Origin: Stutzerimonas stutzeri
Lineage (GTDB): Bacteria > Pseudomonadota > Gammaproteobacteria > Pseudomonadales > Pseudomonadaceae
Direction: 5' to 3'
Length of the DNA: 64,000 bases
NCBI RefSeq assembly: GCF_009789555.1
Contig: NZ_CP046902.1
Span: 2,682,001 to 2,746,000 of the forward strand
The notes beneath the pieces were generated by a model. That model worked only from the letters and a program-made list of their open reading frames with translations. It was not told the origin of the DNA and made no database searches. Below are positions 26,106-33,835 of the stretch, piece by piece. The position numbers were made by a program, and so were the translations under genes. The number at the start of each line of letters is the position of its first letter. Positions within the stretch are counted from its first letter, which is position 1.

Positions 26106-26903
26106 ATGACCTTTTCCGAACTGATCCAAGCCGTGCGTGATAATCCCGAGCATATCGTCGTCCCCGCTAGCTGGGGGCAAGGGCGTGCCGGCTTCGGTGG
26201 CCTGGTCGCCGCGCTGGTCTACGAGGCCATGCAGGCGACGGTGCCCGATGGCCGTCCGGTGCGCTCGCTGGCCGTTACCTTCGTCGGGCCCTTGACCGTC
26301 GACAAGCCGGTCCGCTTCGAGGCTGAAGTGCTGCGCGAGGGCAAGGCGGTCAGCCAGGTGCTCGGGCGGGCTGTACAGGACGGCCAGGTGGTGACCATCG
26401 TCCAGGGCAGTTTTGGCGCAGCGCGTACGTCGGCCATCCGCGTGGCTGCGGAGCCGGCTCCTGCGATGCCACCTGTAGACGCGTGTCAGGAATTACCCTA
26501 TGTGCCAGGCGTGGCACCGGAGTTCACGCGTTACCTGGCGATGCGCTGGGGCATTGGAGGGTTGCCGTTCAGCGGCAATACGTCGCGTGAAATGGGCGGC
26601 TGGGTACGGCTACGTGGCGAGGTCGAGCGCGAACCGGTGACTGTCTCGCATCTGCTCGCACTGGTGGACGCCTGGCCGCCTGCGGTGCTGTCGCACCTGA
26701 ACGGTTTCGCGCCCGGCAGCTCCTTGACCTGGACCATCGAGTTCATTCACCCAACGCCGCCACTCGACACCCATGATTGGTGCCAATACCTCGCGGTAAT
26801 CGAGCATGCGCAGGATGGCTATGGCCATTGCGCCGCAGCGCTGTGGACACCTGACGGCCAACTGGTGGCATTGAGTCGCCAGACGGTCGCGGTGTTCGGC
26901 TGA
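26106..26903 (+). CDS. TesB-like acyl-CoA thioesterase
   Basis: This 265-residue double-hotdog protein is expected to hydrolyse acyl-CoA. The N-terminal hotdog repeat carries the FGGLVAALVYEAM motif and the C-terminal repeat carries SHLNGFAPGSSLTWTIEF. The order is that of the TesB/4HBT_3 family. The start at 26106 is favoured by GAGG 5 nt upstream; a longer in-frame start at 26052 adds 18 polar residues. It lies 99 nt after tgpA on the same strand and converges on a chemoreceptor gene. Confidence 0.85.
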   Translation: MTFSELIQAVRDNPEHIVVPASWGQGRAGFGGLVAALVYEAMQATVPDGRPVRSLAVTFVGPLTVDKPVRFEAEVLREGKAVSQVLGRAVQDGQVVTIVQGSFGAARTSAIRVAAEPAPAMPPVDACQELPYVPGVAPEFTRYLAMRWGIGGLPFSGNTSREMGGWVRLRGEVEREPVTVSHLLALVDAWPPAVLSHLNGFAPGSSLTWTIEFIHPTPPLDTHDWCQYLAVIEHAQDGYGHCAAALWTPDGQLVALSRQTVAVFG

Positions 26904-26967
26904 CCGAGGGCCAATCAGGCAGCGCGACCGAAGGCGCGCGAGCGGGAATGAGCCGCTCGGCTCGATA

Positions 26968-26999
26968 CGGTCAGCGCACGGCGGTGAGCGCGCTGACCG
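26968..26999. terminator. GC-rich hairpin between convergent genes (possible terminator)
   Basis: CGGTCAGCGC (26968-26977) and GCGCTGACCG (26990-26999) form a perfect 10-bp stem with a 12-nt loop, just beyond the chemoreceptor's stop and 65 nt after the thioesterase stop. There is no T run on either side, so any termination would be weak or factor-dependent. Confidence 0.5.
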
Positions 27000-27008
27000 G
27001 AGGCTCGC

Positions 27009-28481
27009 TCACAGCCTGAATTGCTGAATCGCCTTGCTCAGTTCCTTGGAAAGCGCCGCCAGTTCGGAACTCGTCGCCGCCGATGCCGCCGTCTGCTCCA
27101 CGGTCTGCTCGGTGACGTCACGGATGCCGGTGACCGAGCGATTGAGCTCTTCCGCCACGCCGCTTTGCTGCTCCGCCGCATCCGCGATCTGCGTATTGCT
27201 TTCGCGCATCTGGGCGACTGCCGCCGTGATCGCCTCCAACGCCACGCCCGCTTCGCGGGCTTCGCTCACACAGTCGTCGGCCTTCAGTGAGCTTTCCTGC
27301 ATGAATTCCACCGCGTCGCGCGTCATGGCTTGCAGGCCGGCTATCATCTGAGTGATCTCGTCGGTCGATACCTGGACGCGCTTGGCCAGACTACGCACCT
27401 CGTCGGCGACCACCGCGAAGCCGCGTCCCATCTCCCCCGCGCGTGCAGCCTCGATGGCGGCATTCAGCGCGAGCAGGTTGGTTTGCTCGGCAATGCTGTG
27501 AATGACGCTCACCACACCGCTGATCTTCTGGCTGTCTGCCGCGAGCTGGCCGATCGTCTCGGCTGTCTGTTGGACCCCTTGGGACAGGCTGGAAATGGAG
27601 CGCTCGACACGGGTCACGACGCGATGTCCGTCACCGGCGAGGCGATCCGCATGCTGCGACTGATCGCGTGTTTCACGCGCGTGATCGGCGATGTGATGGA
27701 CCGTGGCGGTCATTTCGTTGATTGCGGTGGCCGCCTGATCGGTTTCGCTTTTCTGGCCGAGCATGCCCTGGCGAACTTCGCCCATGCTCGAGGCCAGGCG
27801 ACTGGCACCGCCGTCCAGGCGCGTCGCGGCCTGGGTCACGGTGCTGACGATGCGCTGGTAGCCAGCCTGCATGGCATTGAATGCACCGGCCATCTGGCCA
27901 ACCTCGTCGCGGCTGTCCAGCGGGGCGCGTACGGTCAGATCGCCGCTGCGCTCCACGTGCAACATGACGTCTTTCAGTGTGTTGAGATGGCTCAGCAGGA
28001 AGCGGATCATCACTTGGGACGCGGCCAGCAGCGCCAGCATCAGGATGGCCACGGCCAGCGCATAGCTGAAGAAGTGTTGCTTGAGCAACTGCCAGGCGCT
28101 GGGCGTGCGGGCCAGGACGACAAGCGTGTCGCCGCTCGGACGGGCGATCCGTTGTGCACCGACCACCGGGCTGGTGGCGAAAAAACGGTCGTGGTCGATG
28201 GCGACCCAGCCCTGGCCCGGCGCGATCGGTCGGCCCTCGACGGTCAGTGCCTGGCCGGCTGGGAAGCTGAGCAGATCGGGCTGCTGGGGAAGCGCGCTGT
28301 CCGCTGGCCAACTTTGCAACACGCTGGCCAGTTCCTGAGTGCTGGCCTGGGCATCCTGACTGCGCGACCGCTGTTCGAGTTGCAGGGCGAACAGCACCAG
28401 CAGCAAGGTGGTGACAAAGGTCACCATGTTCAACGCCCAGAATTTGTATTTCAGGGAAAGATCGCGAATCCAGAGAACCAT
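27009..28481 (-). CDS. Methyl-accepting chemotaxis protein
   Basis: This 490-residue transducer has helix 1 at about residues 13-33, a short periplasmic domain of roughly 100 residues, and helix 2 near 140-160. HAMP follows, then a complete signalling domain with the hairpin tip EQTNLLALNAAIEAARAGE. The small periplasmic region is unlike the four-helix or dCache sensors of most receptors. The start at 28481 (MVLWIRDLSLKYKFW) is the last Met before helix 1. Earlier in-frame Mets would add a Pro/Ser-rich tail with no family likeness. I found no sigma-28 promoter at the expected distance. It has no C-terminal pentapeptide. Confidence 0.92.
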   Translation of the reverse strand: MVLWIRDLSLKYKFWALNMVTFVTTLLLVLFALQLEQRSRSQDAQASTQELASVLQSWPADSALPQQPDLLSFPAGQALTVEGRPIAPGQGWVAIDHDRFFATSPVVGAQRIARPSGDTLVVLARTPSAWQLLKQHFFSYALAVAILMLALLAASQVMIRFLLSHLNTLKDVMLHVERSGDLTVRAPLDSRDEVGQMAGAFNAMQAGYQRIVSTVTQAATRLDGGASRLASSMGEVRQGMLGQKSETDQAATAINEMTATVHHIADHARETRDQSQHADRLAGDGHRVVTRVERSISSLSQGVQQTAETIGQLAADSQKISGVVSVIHSIAEQTNLLALNAAIEAARAGEMGRGFAVVADEVRSLAKRVQVSTDEITQMIAGLQAMTRDAVEFMQESSLKADDCVSEAREAGVALEAITAAVAQMRESNTQIADAAEQQSGVAEELNRSVTGIRDVTEQTVEQTAASAATSSELAALSKELSKAIQQFRL

Positions 28482-28566
28482 ATGTGCGCTTCTTGTGATG
28501 AGTGAAAGGGCATCGGTGCGTTTTTTTGTGAACTCGGTTCTATTAACGGCAGGAACGCGCTGGGCT

Positions 28567-29388
28567 TTAGCCCTGTTCCGCTGGTTCCAGAGGGGCCATG
28601 GCGAAGAACTGCTGAGCGCAGGCGGTCGTGGTTGAGGCAAGTTCACCCAGGCTCACGCCGCGATGGCGGGCTACTTCGCGCAACACCTCGGGGAGGAATG
28701 CGGGCTCGTTCTGGCCACCCTTGGGCTTGGGCCGCAACGTGCGCGGCAGCAGGTAGGGCGCATCGCTTTCGAGCATCAGCCGGGTAGCGGGGATCTCGCG
28801 AACCAATGGCTGCAGATGCGTGCCTCGTCGCTCGTCGCAGATCCAGCCAGTGATGCCGATATGCAGGTCGAGGTCCAGGTAGGCATAGAGGGCCCGTTTT
28901 TCCCCGGTAAAGCAGTGCACGACGGCGGCGCTCAGGCGGTCGCGCACCGGGCGCAGGATGTCCACCAGGCGTTGATCGGCGTCGCGCTCGTGGAGGAACA
29001 GCGGCAGGCCGGTTTCCATCGCCAGTTGCAGGTGCTCCTCGAGCACCCGTTCCTGTTGCGCACGCGGGGAGAGGTCCCGGTTGAAATCCAGCCCGCATTC
29101 ACCGACGGCTCGCACTTCAGGCTCACCAAGCAACGCCTTCAGTCGATCGGCGGTTTCGGATGTCCATTGGCTCGCCTCATGGGGGTGGATGCCCGCGGTG
29201 CAGAACAACCGCTGACGGCTTTCGTCCAGTTCGCGGCAGAGCGCCAGCGCTGCTTCGCTCTCGGCCAGGCTGGTCCCGGTCAGTACCAGTTGACCGACGC
29301 CCGCGGCATAGGCTCGATCCAGAACGGCACGTGGGTCTCGCGCCAATGTCGGGTGGGTCAGGTTGACGCCGATGTCGATTAGCTGCAC
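28567..29388 (-). CDS. tatD: TatD-family metal-dependent DNase
   Basis: This 273-residue TIM-barrel metal hydrolase begins MQLIDIGVNLTHP, which resembles the N-terminus of E. coli TatD, not the HxH start of the YcfH/YjjV paralogues. Further metal ligands lie in ECGLDFNRD, LFLHERDAD, VVHCFTGE and LESDAPYLLPR, all in family order. TatD enzymes are 3'-5' exonucleases acting in DNA repair. The gene is separated by 85 nt from the downstream chemoreceptor. It diverges from the mltF-like gene across an AT-rich spacer. Confidence 0.92.
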   Translation of the reverse strand: MQLIDIGVNLTHPTLARDPRAVLDRAYAAGVGQLVLTGTSLAESEAALALCRELDESRQRLFCTAGIHPHEASQWTSETADRLKALLGEPEVRAVGECGLDFNRDLSPRAQQERVLEEHLQLAMETGLPLFLHERDADQRLVDILRPVRDRLSAAVVHCFTGEKRALYAYLDLDLHIGITGWICDERRGTHLQPLVREIPATRLMLESDAPYLLPRTLRPKPKGGQNEPAFLPEVLREVARHRGVSLGELASTTTACAQQFFAMAPLEPAEQG

Positions 29389-29398
29389 GAACTGCCTC

Positions 29399-29470
29399 TT
29401 TGATAAATCAAAATAATATAACGAATAAAAACAATAGCTTATTGATCCTACTTAATATCGATTCGTACGT
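29399..29470. promoter_or_regulatory. AT-rich divergent spacer (tatD / mltF-like)
   Basis: About three quarters of the bases from 29401 to 29470 are A or T, in strong contrast to the surrounding GC-rich DNA. It contains TTTGAT-AA-ATCAAA (29399-29412) and CAATA-GCT-TATTG (near 29432). It is a likely promoter/UP-element region for one or both divergent genes, and a candidate site for an MvaT/H-NS-type protein. Confidence 0.5.
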
Positions 29471-29564
29471 CTGGCTGGCGGCTTCACTGTGGCTGTGAGA
29501 ATCTTCGCCCCCGCGCCAGGCGGGATGCGCTTCCTGTTCTTCCGTACGAGTCGATACGCTGTAG

Positions 29565-30974
29565 ATGATCCGACTGTTGCCATTGCTGTTGTGTCTGCTG
29601 GTGCTCGCGCCGTGGCCGGCCTCTGCGCGCGTGCCCGGGCCACAGGCCTGGCCGACGGTCGATACGGTACGCGATTTGGCGCAGATTCGCCGCAGTGGCA
29701 CCCTGCGCGTGCTGGTCAACCAGAGCCGCAACAGCTCCGGAGAGGTCAAGGGGGAAGCCATTGGCATCGAATACGTCCGCCTGCGTGCGTTCGAGCAGTT
29801 CCTGAATCGCGGCTCGAAAGGTCCTCCGATCACCCTTGAAATCATTCCGAAGGCCAAGGACCAGTTGCTCGGCGCGTTGCAGCGAGGCGAGGGCGATCTG
29901 GTCGCACCCGGGGAGCTGCTCGAGCTGGGCACGATGCGTCGTGTCAGTCGTAGCCGGGCGGTGGTCGATAATGTCGCCATGGTGCTGGTCGGTCGCCAGG
30001 GTGGCCCTCGCTACAAGCGCTTCGAGCAGCTATCGGGGCGCAGTCTGGCGTTATCGGCCGGCAGCGCGGCGGGTACGGAACTCGAAGAAATCAATCAGCG
30101 GTTGATGCAAGCCGGCCGCGCGCCGATTGCCGTCGAGTGGGTAGACCCGACTCTTGCGGTCGAGGATGTGCTGGAGATGGTTCAGGCCGGCATCTATCCA
30201 GCCACGGTCGTCGAACGATCAATTGCGGAGCGCTGGGCCAAGGTGCTGCCCAAATTGCGGATCGAGCGAGAGCTGACCTTGGGCAAGCGTGGCGACATGC
30301 ACTGGTTTCTGCGAAAGGAGGCGAGCATGTTGCGCGCCAGTGTCGATCGTTTCCTGCGTGACTACCGAGCGCCGGAGAACCAGGACGCCGCTTTCGTTCG
30401 CGTGTATCGGCGCCTGTACCGTGTGCAATACCCCCTCGATCGGCTCGGGCGGGAACGCCTTGAGACGGTACGCCCGACGCTGCAGCGGCATGCTCAGCTG
30501 CAGGATATCGATTGGCTCAACCTCGCGGCGCTCGCATTCAAGGAGTCGACGCTCAACCCGGCCGCGCGCGGTGCGTCCGGTGCCACCGGCCTCATGCAGG
30601 TAACGCCCGCGACCGCCCGCAGCATGGGCGTGAACGATATCGGCAAGCTCGACAACAATGTGCAAGCCAGCGCCAAATACCTGTCGACCATTCGGCGGAA
30701 GTTCTTCGCCAGCCCGAGGCTGAACGAGCGCGAGCGCATGGCGTTCATCCTGGCCGCTTACAACATGGGGCCGCAGCGGGTCCAGAGCATGCGTGCCGAA
30801 GCGCGTCGCCGAGGCCTCAACGCTGACCAGTGGTTTTTCCAGGTCGAGCGCGTCGCCATGGAAACCATGGGCATGGGCGTGGTCAGCTACGTCAACGCGG
30901 TGAACAAGTACTACCTGGCTTACACCCGTGAGCGCTATCTGCTCGAAGGCGGGCCGCAGAGCGCTGCCAATTGA
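29565..30974 (+). CDS. MltF-like membrane-bound lytic murein transglycosylase
   Basis: This 469-residue envelope protein cleaves peptidoglycan glycan strands with 1,6-anhydro product formation. A signal sequence (residues 1-22) is followed by a periplasmic solute-binding-type domain (about 40-285), as in MltF. A C-terminal SLT lysozyme-like domain has catalytic Glu in AFKESTLNP, then GATGLMQVTPATA and AAYNMGPQRV. This is one of two MltF-type layouts known in pseudomonads and corresponds to the copy near the lipase genes. No lipobox is seen, so anchoring would be through the uncleaved N-terminus or the protein is periplasmic. Confidence 0.9.
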   Translation: MIRLLPLLLCLLVLAPWPASARVPGPQAWPTVDTVRDLAQIRRSGTLRVLVNQSRNSSGEVKGEAIGIEYVRLRAFEQFLNRGSKGPPITLEIIPKAKDQLLGALQRGEGDLVAPGELLELGTMRRVSRSRAVVDNVAMVLVGRQGGPRYKRFEQLSGRSLALSAGSAAGTELEEINQRLMQAGRAPIAVEWVDPTLAVEDVLEMVQAGIYPATVVERSIAERWAKVLPKLRIERELTLGKRGDMHWFLRKEASMLRASVDRFLRDYRAPENQDAAFVRVYRRLYRVQYPLDRLGRERLETVRPTLQRHAQLQDIDWLNLAALAFKESTLNPAARGASGATGLMQVTPATARSMGVNDIGKLDNNVQASAKYLSTIRRKFFASPRLNERERMAFILAAYNMGPQRVQSMRAEARRRGLNADQWFFQVERVAMETMGMGVVSYVNAVNKYYLAYTRERYLLEGGPQSAAN

Positions 30975-30978
30975 GTGA

Positions 30979-31995
30979 CTAACCGTTCTCCTGCACAAGC
31001 AGCTGTTCGGCTGCCTCCAGGCGCCGACGCTCGTTTTCGTTGAAGCGTTCGGCTGCAAGCCGGCGGATAGCCGCGCGTTTGTCCGCTTCTCCCAGGCCAC
31101 GGCTGCTTTCGATGCGTTGCTTTTCATGGCGATAGTCGGCGAGCCGCCTCAACCAGGCCTGCCGGTCGCGATCAAGCCGTTCCAGGCGATCGGCGGCCGC
31201 GTTGCCGACCAGTTGCTGGCGCAGCTGACGCAGTTCGGTCACAGAAGCGCCTTTGGATTCCAGTGCACGGGACTGTTCGCGCAGTTCCGATTGCAGGTCG
31301 ATGGCCAGCCTATCGCGCAGTTCCGGGGGTAATGCGCTTTGCAGGGGGTCAATGGCGGCTCCCTTGGCTGTGGGATCCAGCGCCGGATCACGGCCGATCG
31401 CCAAGCGTTCCAGCATGAAACGATCGGCTGCTTCGTCCAGCGAAAAGAACGCGGCATGTACGGCGTCGCCGAACAACCGCCCGCGCAATTGCTGGACCGC
31501 ATCCAGCCGCTCGCGCATGGCGCCCAGATCCGCCCGCACCGGGTGGTTGTGTTCGAGGTGCAGCAGCTGGCGTTTGTAGTCCAGATATTGGCCGAGCAGC
31601 TGTAGTGCCTGGCCTTCCGCTGGCGGCGGGAGACGCACCTCGATGTACTGGTGCAGGCGGGCGACGCTGGCCTCGATGGGTTCCTCGCCGATCGAGGCGA
31701 GGAAATAATCGAAGACGCGACGGATACCGTTGTCAATGATCAGCCTGTCCGAGGCGTCCGCCCGGAGTTGGCCGTCGACCTGAGTGCCGGAGAAGGAGGG
31801 CGGCAGCCTGGGAACCGCCACGGGCGCCGCCTGGACGGTTGTCGGCACTGCGCGCGCGTCGATGGGCACGGATGGCGGGAGCTGGTTTGCTTCATCTCGC
31901 TCGTGCGGCGTCGGTACCGGCGCGATCGGGTCACGCCATTGAACCGCGACGCCGATGGCCACGGCCAGCAGGAACAGAACGGCAAGCGTCTTCAT
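30979..31995 (-). CDS. lifO: Lipase-specific foldase (Lif)
   Basis: Lif is a membrane-anchored periplasmic steric chaperone that folds the secreted lipase encoded just upstream. The 338-residue protein has an uncleaved N-terminal anchor (residues 2-19), then a Pro/Ala-rich linker to about residue 70. The helical foldase domain follows, with the family motif RRVFDYFLASIGE (consensus RxxFDYxLSAxGE). It follows lipA by 49 nt in an operon. Its stop is only 4 nt from that of the convergent mltF-like gene, with no terminator between. Confidence 0.94.
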   Translation of the reverse strand: MKTLAVLFLLAVAIGVAVQWRDPIAPVPTPHERDEANQLPPSVPIDARAVPTTVQAAPVAVPRLPPSFSGTQVDGQLRADASDRLIIDNGIRRVFDYFLASIGEEPIEASVARLHQYIEVRLPPPAEGQALQLLGQYLDYKRQLLHLEHNHPVRADLGAMRERLDAVQQLRGRLFGDAVHAAFFSLDEAADRFMLERLAIGRDPALDPTAKGAAIDPLQSALPPELRDRLAIDLQSELREQSRALESKGASVTELRQLRQQLVGNAAADRLERLDRDRQAWLRRLADYRHEKQRIESSRGLGEADKRAAIRRLAAERFNENERRRLEAAEQLLVQENG

Positions 31996-32044
31996 CGAGT
32001 TCGCGCCCGTGTCATGGCCGGGGCGGATGCGCCCCGGCGTCTTT

Positions 32045-32980
32045 TCATAAGCCTGCGTTCTTCAGGCGGTTGGCATGTTGGCGATAGACCGTCAATGGAT
32101 CAGTTTCGAACAGACTGGTCAGGCCAAGCACCTGGTTGACCTCGTCCAGATGGTTCATCCGGTAGTTGTCGCGAATCACCATGCCCAGGTGCGAGCTGCA
32201 GCGTCCGACGAGGCCGTCGTTCGGCTCGTCGAAGGCGAGCGAGCCTGCGCCCAGCATGGCATCGCTGACATCCAGCGGATTGGTCAGCGGGCTGGTGCCG
32301 CTCCAGGAGTAGTAGCGCACACCGTTCACCTTGTACGCGCCCTCGCCGCATTCGCTGGCTGGGATGCCCTGCGGGAATCTGGCGTTGAAGCGCGCAGCGC
32401 CCTCGCTGTTGAGCGACTCGAGCGAACCGAGCGAATTCTGTGGCTGGGTGCTGGGACTCCCGGAGAGGAAATGAATCAAGGCGCCCATGCCGTTGACCAG
32501 GCCGGCAACGATGGCCTCGGCGCCGGAGCCCTCCGGTATCCTGCGAATCAGATCGGCGACATCCGAGCCCTTGTGCGGGGCGCCGACACTGGTGACTGAC
32601 GCAACCAGGTCCGGGCGCACGGCAGCAACGTAGCGCACTGTCGGTCCGCCGTGGCTGTGGCCGATCAGGTTCACCTTCGGTTTGCCACTGATCGCGACGA
32701 TCTCCTCGACCTGCTCCAGCAGTTCCTCCCCGCGCAGTTCAGTGGTGTTGAGCTGGCTCACTTCGGTTACGTAGACCTGCGCGCCGTCGCGTCGAAGGGC
32801 ATGGGGAATGCCGTACCAGTAATCGATGCCGAGCATGCTGTCGAAGCCGAGCATGCCGTGCGCGAGCACAATCGGGTAGCGCGTCTGGGTGTAGCCACTG
32901 GAGCCGAACAGGCCTGCATGGACCTCGCTGGAGGCTATTGCCGCACCCAGGCATAGAGCGATCAGGTTCTTGTTATTCAT
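32045..32980 (-). CDS. lipA: Secreted triacylglycerol lipase (subfamily I.1)
   Basis: This extracellular lipase has 311 residues including a signal peptide (ALCLGAAIASSEVHA). The catalytic Ser109 lies in GHSHGG, Asp in PNDGLVG and His in MNHLDEVNQ. The Asp-His distance of 22 equals that of P. aeruginosa LipA. Two cysteines (SECGEG and GRCSSH) can form the known disulphide. It requires the foldase from the next gene and type II secretion. The start at 32980 gives a standard signal peptide; 32992 is an alternative. A sigma-54 promoter lies upstream. Confidence 0.95.
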   Translation of the reverse strand: MNNKNLIALCLGAAIASSEVHAGLFGSSGYTQTRYPIVLAHGMLGFDSMLGIDYWYGIPHALRRDGAQVYVTEVSQLNTTELRGEELLEQVEEIVAISGKPKVNLIGHSHGGPTVRYVAAVRPDLVASVTSVGAPHKGSDVADLIRRIPEGSGAEAIVAGLVNGMGALIHFLSGSPSTQPQNSLGSLESLNSEGAARFNARFPQGIPASECGEGAYKVNGVRYYSWSGTSPLTNPLDVSDAMLGAGSLAFDEPNDGLVGRCSSHLGMVIRDNYRMNHLDEVNQVLGLTSLFETDPLTVYRQHANRLKNAGL

Positions 32981-33062
32981 GTATGCACTCATCGGTGGGT
33001 GAATGGGCTTGGGCAATCCGTCGCCTTCCACCGCGCACTGCGCGTACTGCCCTGGCGAGAAC

Positions 33063-33077
33063 GCAGCAATCGTGCCA
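33063..33077 (-). promoter_or_regulatory. Sigma-54 (RpoN) promoter of lipA-lifO
   Basis: On the minus strand the sequence is TGGCACGATTGCTGC. It has the invariant GG (-24) and GC (-12) separated by exactly 10 nt, and the full TGGCACG -24 element. The predicted start near 33051 gives a leader of about 70 nt before lipA. RpoN control of the lipase operon, through a LipR-type activator, is known in P. aeruginosa. The whole gap 32981-33278 otherwise holds only a doubtful 84-residue reading frame. Confidence 0.82.
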
Positions 33078-33278
33078 GCCAGGTCCGATCGAGCTGTGCC
33101 GGCGCGGCTGTCGCGGTTTCAGGCGATTCGGTTATGGCCAGGACGACGGCAGCCGCTTTGCCTGTTACCAGAGGCAACGCCACGCTGAGTAGGAGGGTGA
33201 TGTTTTGCAACACCGCGCCGCTTGGTGAGCGACGTTCGTGCATTTTGACGACTTTACAGTCAGTTCAAAACCTGCCGG

Positions 33279-33776
33279 TCACGGATAGTCTATGGCGACG
33301 ACATACCACAGCTTGGGTCCGGTCGGCGTCTGCACCTGGACCTCGGCATCGAGCGGCTTGCCCACGAGCGCCCGGGCCAGCGGCGAGTCGATGCTGATCA
33401 GCCCCTGGCGCAGATCCAGCTCGTCCGGACCGACGATGCGGTAGCGCGCCTGATCACCGTTCTCGTCTTCAACCGTTACCCAGGCGCCAAAATAGACCTT
33501 GCCCGGATCGCTCGGTTTTTCGCTGACGACCTTGAGCTTCTCAAGACGCTTGGTGAGAAACCGCACGCGGCTGTCTATCTCCCTGAGCATCTTCTTGCCG
33601 TAGGTGTATTCGGCGTTTTCGGAGCGATCGCCTTGCGCTGCCGCTTCGCTGACAGCCTGGGTAACCTGCGGGCGCCGGACGTGCCAGAGTTCATGCAGCT
33701 CCGCGCGTAGGCGCGCTTCGCCCTCTGGGGTGATCAATGGGGTGCCGGCGGGGCGTGGCGGACGATAACGGCTCAT
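33279..33776 (-). CDS. greB: Transcription elongation factor GreB
   Basis: GreB stimulates transcript cleavage in backtracked RNA polymerase. The 165-residue protein has the N-terminal coiled-coil with the acidic tip motif GDRSENAEYTYGKK, in which the catalytic acidic residues enter the polymerase secondary channel. A C-terminal FKBP-like domain ends VGKPLDAEVQVQTPTGPKLWYVV. The KK after the tip and the R-rich helix favour GreB over GreA. It lies 59 nt beyond the ybbP homologue on the same strand and upstream of the lipase promoter. Confidence 0.93.
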   Translation of the reverse strand: MSRYRPPRPAGTPLITPEGEARLRAELHELWHVRRPQVTQAVSEAAAQGDRSENAEYTYGKKMLREIDSRVRFLTKRLEKLKVVSEKPSDPGKVYFGAWVTVEDENGDQARYRIVGPDELDLRQGLISIDSPLARALVGKPLDAEVQVQTPTGPKLWYVVAIDYP

Positions 33777-33835
33777 GGGTGTTCCGGGTAAGGCAGGAAG
33801 TCGCAGATTCTAGAGGGTCGTCTTCATTCGCTGGC

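Noticed and set aside
28490..28560. Possible sigma-28 promoter for the chemoreceptor at 27009-28481
   Set aside because: A CCGATG core occurs on the minus strand, but the -35 position 15 nt upstream reads CGAG and not TAAA.
32989..33243. 84-codon minus-strand frame between greB and lipA
   Set aside because: It has one hydrophobic stretch and could be a small membrane protein. However, it has no Shine-Dalgarno, it spans the sigma-54 promoter of lipA, and the second half is Arg/Ser-rich shadow-like sequence.
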